A DNA stretch of 64,000 nucleotides from Hahella sp018986435 (GTDB taxonomy: Bacteria; Pseudomonadota; Gammaproteobacteria; Pseudomonadales; Oleiphilaceae): positions 1,116,001 to 1,180,000 of the forward strand of contig NZ_CP192738.1 in the NCBI RefSeq assembly GCF_050749805.1, written 5' to 3'. Below are positions 9,176 to 16,365 of the stretch, one piece after another. The notes under the pieces were generated by a model, which did no database searches, was not told the origin of the DNA, and worked only from the letters and a program-made list of their open reading frames with translations. Each line of letters begins with the position of its first letter. Within the stretch, counting starts at the first letter, position 1. The translations under genes and the position numbers were made by a program.

Positions 9176-9586
9176 ATGAAGAACATCCTGCAAAGTGCGG
9201 CTCTGGGATTAATACTAGCCGGTTTTTTCGCGGCCAGTGTTCAGGCGCAGGAAAATCTCACGGTGGAAGTTGATTCTGATAAGTCGTTCTCAGGCGCCTA
9301 TCAGGTGGGAGAAGACCGCGTTGAATTCGCCAGCTTTCTGGGGCGGGACGCCTTGGTCAAGGTCAGTGTCAATGTGAATGGCGCGACCCGAGAAGCATCG
9401 GTATATCTGGAGGCGGGGGATATACAGAGCGCTAGTGCGAAACGGCTCAGCAACAAAGAAGAAACGTTGATATTTGACGCCGCCAATGCGCTGGCTGAAT
9501 ACCTCTCCGCCAGTCGCGAAGACATAGAAAACCCTGCGCTAATGCTGGTCGGCGTAATGGATTACTGGTCCAGTCGCACTCACTAA
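9176..9586 (+). CDS. small exported protein of unknown function
   Basis: I do not recognise this 136-residue protein. A signal peptide (about residues 1-24, ending VQAQ) precedes a mature domain of about 110 residues. The mature part is predicted to alternate beta strands (LTVEVDSDKSF, VKVSVNVNG, ASVYLEAG) before a C-terminal helix. There are no cysteines and no lipobox. A strong GGGAGGCG ribosome site stands before the ATG. It has its own 5' region of about 175 bases beyond the collagenase terminator and converges with the coiled-coil protein after 11 bases. Confidence 0.7.
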   Translation: MKNILQSAALGLILAGFFAASVQAQENLTVEVDSDKSFSGAYQVGEDRVEFASFLGRDALVKVSVNVNGATREASVYLEAGDIQSASAKRLSNKEETLIFDAANALAEYLSASREDIENPALMLVGVMDYWSSRTH

Positions 9587-9597
9587 TCTGGCCTGAA

Positions 9598-10821
9598 TCA
9601 AGATACGCCAGCATCAGAATTGACCAATGGGGCCTGAGCCTCCGGCTTGGGTTCTTTACGCGATTCGGTGACCTCCTGCTGTAGGGTTTTGACTTGATTC
9701 GTCAGGGATTCCACCTCTTTGTTTTTGCCCGCCAGATTTTTGCTCAACGTCGTGTTCTCTTGAGTCAACGCCGCGTTTTCCTGGCCCAGCGTGGCGTTGG
9801 ACATTTCCAGTGTTTTTACTTGCGCCGACAGTGACTCGACCTGAGTCGTCAGCGCCGCCTGGGCGATGTCGCTTTCTTGTTGTTGAGTGTTTTGCGTCGC
9901 CAGCGCGGCTTTGACTTCCTCTAACTGAGCGGTAAGGTTTTGCTCGCGCTCATTTGCGGTGGCGATATCCGCATTGCCGCGTTCCAACGCATCTGTCGCT
10001 TGCTGTAAAGAGGCGGCCGTATCAGCGAGCTCACTGGCTAATGTTTCTATACGGGCGGTTTGCTGCTGAATGAGTTCTTGCTGCTGGGCGAGGGCTCCCT
10101 CCAGCTCTTTTTGTTTGCTCGCCAACTCGGCGTTTTCCGACGCTTTATCTTGCAGTTGCTGTTGCAAGGACGCGGATTCATTTTGCGCACTGGTCAGGGC
10201 TTGCGTCAGATCGCGGGTCTTGGTCTCGCTGGCGTTCAGGCTGCTTTGCAGGGTGGATTTCTCTTGCTGTAATTGCGATTTTTCTTTGCGTAGCCCCTGT
10301 AGTTCCGTTCCAGCGCTACTCGCTTCCGCCCGACTGCTGGTGAGGCTTTGATTAAGCTGCTCGTTACGTCGCGCTGACTCCGTTAACGCCGTTGTCAGAC
10401 GCTGGGCCTGGGATAACAAATTATCCAGCTCGCCGCGCACGCTTTGCTGGCGCTCTTGCAGCTGGAAGACGAGATAGCCGACGGCGACGAAGATGACGAT
10501 AGCCGGAACGGTCAGCAAGGCCTGTAAACGTCCGCCTTTCCTGGCGGCTTGCGCCGCAGCATGCTGCGCCGCCAGTTGTGTTTCCACTTCTTTCATTCGC
10601 TGATCGATATCACGCTGGCGCTCTTCCATGCTGCGCTCACGTTCTTTCAGCGCCTGTTCTTTGTCGCGTAAATCGCTGGCTTTTTCATCATTGCTTTTGG
10701 CGCGCTGCTTAGACTGCTCTTCCTGGCGGGTCAGAGCCTGCTCCTTGCGAGTCAGGCTCTGCTCGCGCATTTCGATAGAGCGCTGCTTGCGCTCCAGGGC
10801 CCGCTCATCATTACTTTGCAT
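9598..10821 (-). CDS. single-span membrane protein with long coiled coil
   Basis: This 407-residue protein has an N-terminal charged coiled coil (about 1-90, rich in Glu, Arg, Lys and Gln), one membrane span (LLTVPAIVIFVAVGYLVF, about 98-118) and a C-terminal Gln/Ala/Glu/Leu-rich heptad region of some 270 residues. A short Pro/Glu tail ends it. It resembles structural or scaffolding coiled-coil proteins, but I recognise no specific family. The ATG at 10821 was chosen because GGAG lies 5 bases upstream; a TTG 27 bases earlier is possible. Topology suggests the long coil is periplasmic. Confidence 0.75.
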   Translation of the reverse strand: MQSNDERALERKQRSIEMREQSLTRKEQALTRQEEQSKQRAKSNDEKASDLRDKEQALKERERSMEERQRDIDQRMKEVETQLAAQHAAAQAARKGGRLQALLTVPAIVIFVAVGYLVFQLQERQQSVRGELDNLLSQAQRLTTALTESARRNEQLNQSLTSSRAEASSAGTELQGLRKEKSQLQQEKSTLQSSLNASETKTRDLTQALTSAQNESASLQQQLQDKASENAELASKQKELEGALAQQQELIQQQTARIETLASELADTAASLQQATDALERGNADIATANEREQNLTAQLEEVKAALATQNTQQQESDIAQAALTTQVESLSAQVKTLEMSNATLGQENAALTQENTTLSKNLAGKNKEVESLTNQVKTLQQEVTESRKEPKPEAQAPLVNSDAGVS

Positions 10822-10888
10822 TGCTCCAGACTCCGGCTTATTTATCAAACTGTTATAAACAGTGTAGCCAATGCCCGGGAACTTGCCC

Positions 10889-11482
10889 TTAAGGGGTCAA
10901 TGAAGACCAGGCGCTGTCGCAAAAGATATCGATATAGTGCGTCGGCGGCTTTTTCACGCGACTGGCTAACCAGTGGCGAGCGTAATCCTGCGCAGGACCG
11001 ATCAACAGCGAGTGGTAAAGATCGAAGGGCAGGGCGCGGATCTGGCCGTTTTCGAGATAGGGGGTAAACCAGTCTTTCAGATAGGTGAAATGTCGTTTGT
11101 TATCCTGCTTGAGTTTCTGCTGTTGCTCTTCACTGAGCGCTTCGCCTCTGGAGCCGAAAATATAGCGGGCCCAGTCAGGATTTTGCGTTATCCATTCGAT
11201 ATAAACACGCACGACGGATTTCACGCCTTCTTCGGCGGTTTCGCATTCGGCGAGCGCATCTTTTAGCTGCGCGAAATGATCTTCCATTCCCAGCATATAC
11301 AAGGCGGCGGCGATGGCTTCTTTACTGCCGAAATGGTGATAAACGCTGCCTACGCTGGCGCCGGATTCCGCGCGGATCATATCAATGGTGGTCGCAGCGA
11401 TGCCGTGTTGGGTAAAACACTTTAACGCCGCATTGAGAATGTCGTCACGGCGACTTTTGGAGCGGGTGCTTGAAATCTTCAT
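10889..11482 (-). CDS. TetR/AcrR-family transcriptional regulator
   Basis: This 197-residue regulator has an N-terminal helix-turn-helix of TetR type (about residues 12-58; RDDILNAALKCF, GASVGSVYHHFGSKEAI) and a ligand-binding C-terminal domain. It diverges from two hotdog-fold thioesterase-like genes, and a palindromic candidate operator lies between. The simplest reading is autorepression plus control of those acyl-CoA-related genes, perhaps with a fatty acyl ligand. The ligand is not deducible from sequence. Confidence 0.88.
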   Translation of the reverse strand: MKISSTRSKSRRDDILNAALKCFTQHGIAATTIDMIRAESGASVGSVYHHFGSKEAIAAALYMLGMEDHFAQLKDALAECETAEEGVKSVVRVYIEWITQNPDWARYIFGSRGEALSEEQQQKLKQDNKRHFTYLKDWFTPYLENGQIRALPFDLYHSLLIGPAQDYARHWLASRVKKPPTHYIDIFCDSAWSSLTP

Positions 11483-11493
11483 ATTGGAACAAT

Positions 11494-11512
11494 ATTCTAG
11501 AATAAAATTCTA
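11494..11512. promoter_or_regulatory. Interlocked palindromic operator for the TetR regulator
   Basis: Two overlapping inverted repeats share the central half-site: ATTCTAGAAT (11494-11503) and TAGAAT-AAA-ATTCTA (11498-11512). They lie 11 bases from the TetR start and 18 bases from the divergent start, where they could cover both promoters. Confidence 0.6.
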
Positions 11513-11530
11513 ATTTGTCAGGAGGCTGTT

Positions 11531-12031
11531 ATGACTGCCGCAGCGGCTGCTCCATCGGAACAGGCGAGTTCCACGCTTCGTTTATATCACTCTTTTGCGC
11601 GTCTTCCTTTGGGCGCCTGGCTGTTCAGCCGCGCACTGTGCTTTAAAGCTCCTTATTTTAGCAGCATTCGGCCACGCATACGGCAGCTAAAACCAGGACT
11701 GTCCGAGTGGAAAATCAAGAACCGTCGCAGTGTGCGCAACCATTTGGGAACAGTGCACGCGCTGGCGATGGGCAACTTGGCGGAGCTGTGCGCGGGAACG
11801 CTGATGGAGGCGTCATTGCCGTCGCGCCTGCGTTGGATTCCCAAAGGCATGCAGATTGAGTACCTGAAAAAAGCGACGACGGATCTGGTGGCGACCGCCG
11901 TGATTGCTGATCCAAAGACGTTATCTCCCGGAAATTATGAAGTGGAAGTCATGGTGAAAAATACGCACGGCGAAGCGGTGTCGCGCGCAGTGATCACCAT
12001 GTGGTTGAGTGAGAAAAACCAACATCGTTAG
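11531..12031 (+). CDS. DUF4442 hotdog-fold protein
   Basis: This 166-residue protein belongs to the DUF4442 group of the thioesterase-like hotdog superfamily. Typical features are PYFSSIRPRIRQLKPG, the RRSVRNHLGTVHALAMGNLAELCAG helix region, and a C-terminal strand that includes ITMWL. A role on acyl thioesters is likely but not shown. A strong AGGAGG site precedes the ATG. It is followed after 40 bases by a PaaI-like hotdog gene and is probably controlled by the divergent TetR regulator. Confidence 0.85.
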   Translation: MTAAAAAPSEQASSTLRLYHSFARLPLGAWLFSRALCFKAPYFSSIRPRIRQLKPGLSEWKIKNRRSVRNHLGTVHALAMGNLAELCAGTLMEASLPSRLRWIPKGMQIEYLKKATTDLVATAVIADPKTLSPGNYEVEVMVKNTHGEAVSRAVITMWLSEKNQHR

Positions 12032-12071
12032 CTGCTAGTAATTAGCTGCTATAACATACAGGAGGCGCCGC

Positions 12072-12473
12072 ATGGACATCATGCAGATTGGAAACAAGAT
12101 TCTAAATGAACAGCCTTTCAGCCGCTTATTGGGAACCCGGTTGGCGGCTCTGCAACCGGGCTTTGCGCAGCTGGAGCTGGAAATCAAATCGGAGTTCTTG
12201 CAACAGCACGGCTATGTGCACGGCGGCGTCATCAGCTATCTGGCGGACAATGCGCTGACGTTCGCCGGAGGCAGTTTGTTCGGTGACGCGTTAACGGTGG
12301 AGTTTAAAATTAATTACCAACGACCGGCGCAGGGACAGCGGCTTATCGCCAAAGCGAAGGCGGAAGCTTCAGGGAAAAAAGTCGTGTGCTGCACTTGTGA
12401 AATTTACTGCCTGAATGATGAGAAAGAATTTCTATGCGCCTCCGCGCAGGGAACCGTGCTTGGAAAAGTCTGA
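12072..12473 (+). CDS. PaaI-family hotdog thioesterase
   Basis: This 133-residue protein has the PaaI/YdiI-type thioesterase fold. The HGYVHGGVISYLADNALTFAG segment carries the His-Gly-Gly turn and central helix, with the usual acidic position replaced by Asp in LADNAL. It probably hydrolyses acyl-CoA thioesters; the substrate is unknown. The ribosome site AGGAGG is strong. It forms a two-gene unit with the DUF4442 gene upstream. Confidence 0.88.
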   Translation: MDIMQIGNKILNEQPFSRLLGTRLAALQPGFAQLELEIKSEFLQQHGYVHGGVISYLADNALTFAGGSLFGDALTVEFKINYQRPAQGQRLIAKAKAEASGKKVVCCTCEIYCLNDEKEFLCASAQGTVLGKV

Positions 12474-12774
12474 GTCATTGACGCGCCGTTACGATGCGAT
12501 GTCGACGGCGCGTTAGTCGGCCTAACTTGTGAATAAATCACGTAAAATCGACCTCTCAGGCGAATAATCGCTTGCCTCAAATCTTTTTTTGTACATACTT
12601 GCCAGTCAATTGAACTATCGCTTGATATAAGGTGCGGAATTATCTTTTTTCGCGAAAAAAAGATAGAAAAAACGCATTCTTATTGGGCGTTTTCTAGACA
12701 AATTGTACTTTCCGATTACATTTAAAGAGGAAGTGTTTCCTCTCTCCTTTGCTTAATTAATTTGGGGTGACAAG
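12474..12774. other. AT-rich 301-bp promoter region of the Lys/Ala-rich protein gene
   Basis: No gene is present. The stretch is much more AT-rich than its surroundings and contains long A and T runs plus a TCGCGA-centred palindrome near 12653. It presumably holds the promoter of the downstream gene and may be intrinsically curved; that is inference. Confidence 0.45.
12641..12665. promoter_or_regulatory. A/T-tract palindrome centred on TTCGCGAA
   Basis: TATC plus six T, then CGCG, then seven A plus GATA, make an almost perfect 25-base inverted repeat with one extra A. It is 110 bases upstream of the Lys/Ala-rich gene. It is not a GC-stem terminator and looks like a protein-binding site. Confidence 0.4.
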
Positions 12775-13752
12775 ATGGCGACCAGCAAAAAAGGCAAAAT
12801 CGGCCTTGATCGACTCTTTGACAAGGCTATTGAGGAATTGCGCAGCGCGCAAGACAAACTCAACACTCATGTGGGCCAATGGGTGACTAAGGCTGAAGCT
12901 GACCTGAAAGTGGATCAGTCTTTGAAAAAAGTATTCGCCCGCATCGAAGATCTGCAAAAGAAACAGATCGATAACATGCATAAATGGCAGAAAGATTTCG
13001 AAGCGAGATTCGCCGCTGTGCTGGATTTCCAAAAGCAAATGCTGGAGGCCATTATGCCTGCTGGTAAAGCGCCTGCCGCCGCCAGTAAAACCGCCAAGCC
13101 TGCAGCCGCTAAGCCCAAGGCCGCCGCTAAGCCAACCGCGAGCAAAGCTGCTAAAGCGCCTGCTGCGAAGAAACCTGCTGCAGCCAAGAAGCCAGCCGCG
13201 AAGAAACCCGCTGCGACGACTGCTAAGAAAGCGCCTGCCGCCGCCAGCAAAGCCGCTTCCACAGCATCTGCGGCTAAAACCGCTGCAGCAAAACCTGCGG
13301 CCAAAAAGCCAGCGGCTAAGAAGCCTGCTGCCAAGGCTGCAAGCACAGCTAAAACTTCCACTACCGCTAAGAAGCCGGCAGCTAAAAAACCTGCGGCTAA
13401 GCCTGCTAAACCAGCCGTAGCTGCGAAGAGCGCAGCGGACAAAGCCGCTGATGCGAAGCCGGCGGCAGCGGACAGCAAAACTGCATCGACAACGGCAGCC
13501 AAGCCAGCAGCGAAAAAACCTGCTGCTAAAAAGCCCGCCGCTAAGAAACCTGCTGCGAAGGCGCCAAGCGCCGCTAAAACTTCCACTACCGCCAAGAAGC
13601 CTGCAGCTAAAAAGCCAGCGGCGCCGCGTAAAGCCGCCGCCAAAAAACCGGCTGCGCCAGCAGTGAAGGAAGCCGCTCCAGAAGCGCCAAAAGCGACGAC
13701 TGAGTCCACTTCAGCGCCGGCAGCGCCTTCCGCGTCCAGCTCCGAAGCATAA
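12775..13752 (+). CDS. AlgP/PhaF-like protein with histone H1-like KPAA tail
   Basis: This 325-residue protein has two parts. Residues 1-95 are a charged amphipathic helical region (LDRLFDKAIEELRSAQDKL and QKDFEARFAAVLDFQKQML). Residues 100-325 are almost only Ala, Lys and Pro, with many AAKKPAAKKPA repeats typical of histone H1-like tails that bind DNA non-specifically. AlgP (alginate regulation) and PhaF (polyhydroxyalkanoate granule phasin) of Pseudomonas share this design. No polyhydroxyalkanoate or alginate gene is adjacent, so I cannot choose between them. The ATG follows a GGGGTGA stretch. Confidence 0.75.
   Translation: MATSKKGKIGLDRLFDKAIEELRSAQDKLNTHVGQWVTKAEADLKVDQSLKKVFARIEDLQKKQIDNMHKWQKDFEARFAAVLDFQKQMLEAIMPAGKAPAAASKTAKPAAAKPKAAAKPTASKAAKAPAAKKPAAAKKPAAKKPAATTAKKAPAAASKAASTASAAKTAAAKPAAKKPAAKKPAAKAASTAKTSTTAKKPAAKKPAAKPAKPAVAAKSAADKAADAKPAAADSKTASTTAAKPAAKKPAAKKPAAKKPAAKAPSAAKTSTTAKKPAAKKPAAPRKAAAKKPAAPAVKEAAPEAPKATTESTSAPAAPSASSSEA
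13069..13668 (+). repeat. Degenerate Lys-Pro-Ala-Ala coding repeat
   Basis: Irregular repeats of AAG-CC(N)-GC(N)-GC(N) encode the H1-like tail. Codons vary between copies. The composition creates long open frames on the opposite strand that are not genes. Confidence 0.8.
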
Positions 13753-13782
13753 GCTTCGTCGAGAGGAAGACGCTTTCCATAG

Positions 13783-13814
13783 CAAACGGGGCCGCAGTGA
13801 GCGGTCCCTGTTTG
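13783..13814 (+). terminator. Hairpin after the Lys/Ala-rich gene
   Basis: A 13-bp stem with one bulged T and one G-T pair runs from CAAACGGGGCCGC to GCGGTCCCTGTTTG, with loop AGTGA. There is no T-run, so termination strength is uncertain. Confidence 0.45.
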
Positions 13815-13892
13815 TCTGATCCGACTAAATTCGCTCAGTTCCTCAACTAGAGCGCGCCGACAACCCTCTGACAATATTCTGGATGGCGGACT

Positions 13893-14639
13893 TTGATCCC
13901 GCTCAGCATTCTTTATCAAGATGAATGGCTCGTCGCCATTGATAAACCTTCCGGCCTTTTGGTGCATCGCAGTGAAATCGATCGCCATGAAACTCAGTTT
14001 GCAATACAGCTGCTTCGCGATCAGATTGGGCGTCGGGTATACCCGTTGCACCGCCTGGATAAGCCGACTTCCGGGGTTCTCCTGTTTGCGTTGGATTCCG
14101 ACACCGCAAAGACATGCGGCGAGTCCTGGGCGCAAGGCGTCGATAAAACCTATCTGGCGATTGTGCGCGGGGTTCCTGCAGAAGAGGGGACCATCGATAA
14201 ACCGTTAAAAGAGCCTTGGGATCGTTTAGGCGATCGTAACGTCAGCAAGGACAAGCCGGAACAGCCGGCGGTAACGGAGTATCGGCGTTTGGCGTCGTGT
14301 GAGTTGCCTTATGCGGTGGATCGCTATCCCACTGCGCGTTATTCCCTGGTCAGAGTGCATCCGCAAACCGGCAGACGCCACCAGATTCGTCGCCACTTCA
14401 AATCGCTGTCGCACCCTCTGATCGGCGACACCAGTTACGGAAAGAGCGTGCATAACCGCTTCTTCGCTGAGCAATTCGGCGTGCAGCGTCTATTATTGCA
14501 TGCGGCGGAAATGCGTTTGCCTCATCCCTACAGCGGCGAACCTTTGACAATCTGTGCGCCGGTGACGGGCGAGGTATTGCAATTGCTGGAATCTCTGGAT
14601 TGGTTAAATTCGATACCATTGGAGTGGCGAAAATTTTAA
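13893..14639 (+). CDS. truC: tRNA pseudouridine synthase, TruC-like
   Basis: This 248-residue RluA-family pseudouridine synthase has the catalytic motif HRLDKPTSG with its Asp near residue 54, and the RRHQIRRH segment. The N terminus (ILYQDEWLVAIDKPSGLLVHRS) and the DRHET stretch are typical of TruC, which makes pseudouridine 65 in tRNA-Ile and tRNA-Asp. The start must be TTG at 13893, because an in-frame stop lies 8 codons upstream and no ATG fits. Other RluA-type enzymes are possible but less likely. Confidence 0.88.
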   Translation: MIPLSILYQDEWLVAIDKPSGLLVHRSEIDRHETQFAIQLLRDQIGRRVYPLHRLDKPTSGVLLFALDSDTAKTCGESWAQGVDKTYLAIVRGVPAEEGTIDKPLKEPWDRLGDRNVSKDKPEQPAVTEYRRLASCELPYAVDRYPTARYSLVRVHPQTGRRHQIRRHFKSLSHPLIGDTSYGKSVHNRFFAEQFGVQRLLLHAAEMRLPHPYSGEPLTICAPVTGEVLQLLESLDWLNSIPLEWRKF

Positions 14640-14833
14640 TCAAAACCTGTATCATTGGCGCGCTCCCTGGGTATTGCGCCCGCCTGCGTCATTTTCTGAT
14701 ATTCCCGCCTGCCTGTGAGTAACAGTGCGTATGGTCTATTGGGGGCCTGATTCCAATAATTGTCCATTTTTTCATCGCCAGGCGTCGGCGGCCGGAGCGA
14801 TCAAGACTTCCCAATAAAGAGGAAATTGTTGTT

Positions 14834-16084
14834 ATGTGGTTGAATTACGCGGTGATAGGCTTGGCGGTTCTCGCTCTCCTAGGCGTGGTCCTGGAAGAGG
14901 TGATTCACGTAAACAAAGCCAAAATCACCCTTTTCCTTGGCGCACTGGCCTGGATTCTACTCTTTGCATTCAATAGCGGCGATCCCGAACATCAAGAAGC
15001 GGTCATTCATGGACTGGAAAGCAACATCGCCGAAATAGCCGGGCTCTGGCTTTTCCTTTTGGCGGCTATGACCTTCGTCGCCTATCTCAACAAAAAGGGA
15101 ATGATTGAGAACCTTATTTATCTGTTTCTTCCCAAACGGGTATCGGAGCGCAAGCTTTTATTTCTAACGGGCCTGTTCTGTTTTGTTTTCTCCTCTCTCG
15201 CCGACAACATCACCGCGACCCTGGTTTCCGTCACCCTGATTCTGTCCTTGCGAATGGACACCGCCAAGACACTGCGCTTCGCCGCTCTGGTGGTATTCTC
15301 CGTTAACTCCGGCGGCGTCGCTCTGATCACCGGCGACGTCACCACACTGATGATCTTCCTGCAGCATAAAGTCGACATTCTGGATCTGCTGCTGCTCAGT
15401 ATTCCTTCTTTCGTCGCCGTTATGTTTATGGCGACTATGTTGAGTTTCGGCCTGTCCGGCGATGTCATCGTGCAGCAGCACCGCACTGACGTGCGCGGCG
15501 TTGATATGGCCATCGCCGGCGTATTTCTGGCGACGATTCTGGGCACTATCGTTCTTAACGTCGTGTACCAGATTCCTCCTGTTCTGACGTTCCTGTTTGG
15601 TCTTGCGACCATGTTCCTGGTGGCGCGCTTCTTTAACGACGACATCGAGAACGACCCGATTCTGGAATACATCCGCGTTATCGAGTTTGAAACCCTGCTG
15701 TTCTTCCTGGGGATTCTGCTGCTGGTTGGCGTACTCAAAGAAGTGCATGTTCTGGAATCCTTACTGGCCATGTACTCGCAAGTGTCGCCGCTGGTGGCGA
15801 ACTACCTGATGGGTCTGCTGTCCGCGTGTATCGACAACGTGCCTCTGACGGCGGCGCTGCTCAAATCCGGCATCACCATGAGCAAAGCAGAGTGGATGGG
15901 GCTGACCTATGCGGTAGGCGTCGGCGGTTCTCTGCTGGTTATCGGTTCTGCGGCGGGCATTGTCGCGATGTCCAAAGTTCGCGGCCTGACTTTCGGCAGT
16001 TACGCCAAGTACGTGCCTGCACTGCTGGGCGCTTATTCCGTCGGTTACGCCGGCGTTTATATGTTGGCCCATTACGCGATGTAA
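14834..16084 (+). CDS. nhaD: NhaD-type sodium/proton antiporter
   Basis: This 416-residue inner-membrane protein has about a dozen hydrophobic segments and belongs to the ion-transporter superfamily. The sequence SSLADNITATLVSVTLILSL and the later ACIDNVPLTAALLKSG form the paired Asp-Asn-containing half-repeats typical of NhaD. NhaD exports sodium in exchange for protons and is common in marine and halophilic bacteria. GAGG lies about 11 bases before the ATG. The gene stands alone and ends in a strong hairpin. Confidence 0.92.
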   Translation: MWLNYAVIGLAVLALLGVVLEEVIHVNKAKITLFLGALAWILLFAFNSGDPEHQEAVIHGLESNIAEIAGLWLFLLAAMTFVAYLNKKGMIENLIYLFLPKRVSERKLLFLTGLFCFVFSSLADNITATLVSVTLILSLRMDTAKTLRFAALVVFSVNSGGVALITGDVTTLMIFLQHKVDILDLLLLSIPSFVAVMFMATMLSFGLSGDVIVQQHRTDVRGVDMAIAGVFLATILGTIVLNVVYQIPPVLTFLFGLATMFLVARFFNDDIENDPILEYIRVIEFETLLFFLGILLLVGVLKEVHVLESLLAMYSQVSPLVANYLMGLLSACIDNVPLTAALLKSGITMSKAEWMGLTYAVGVGGSLLVIGSAAGIVAMSKVRGLTFGSYAKYVPALLGAYSVGYAGVYMLAHYAM

Positions 16085-16089
16085 TACTT

Positions 16090-16131
16090 ACACTGGAGAG
16101 CGCAGTGGCGCTCTCCAGTGTTGCTTTCTTC
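16090..16131 (+). terminator. Terminator of nhaD with 14-bp perfect stem
   Basis: The stem runs 16090-16103 and 16108-16121, fully paired around loop AGTG, and is followed by the T-rich tail TGCTTTCTTCT. It may act in both directions. Confidence 0.85.
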
Positions 16132-16160
16132 TGATCACTTCCTTTCTCTCGTCTGCTATT

Positions 16161-16213
16161 GTTCTTGTTCTTGTTCTTGTTCTTGTTCTTGTTCTTGTTC
16201 TTGTTCTTGTTCT
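16161..16213. repeat. Hexanucleotide tandem repeat (GTTCTT)8.8
   Basis: Eight perfect GTTCTT units plus a partial ninth lie 40 bases beyond the nhaD terminator. The array is uninterrupted, so it could change length by slippage. A frame through it would encode Cys-Ser repeats, but I do not regard that as a gene. Confidence 0.95.
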
Positions 16214-16365
16214 GGCTCGCCTGACCTCATTTTCCTGCTCATCAAAATCTGTCGATTGGTTCATACCCTTGTTCCGTCCGCTCCTTCTAAAGGCGGATTT
16301 GCCACATCAAGGCAATTGTTAAGCTCGCTGGAGCCTATAAGAACAACAGTTAAACGGGGGCGTCT

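Noticed and set aside
12915..14135. 406-residue minus-strand frame opposite the Lys/Ala-rich gene
   Set aside because: It is the complement of Lys/Pro/Ala codons, giving Ala/Gly/Leu/Phe low-complexity sequence, and it runs into truC.
14640..14833. Possible sodium-responsive riboswitch before nhaD
   Set aside because: Short GC repeats are present, but I could not recognise any conserved riboswitch core or paired expression platform.
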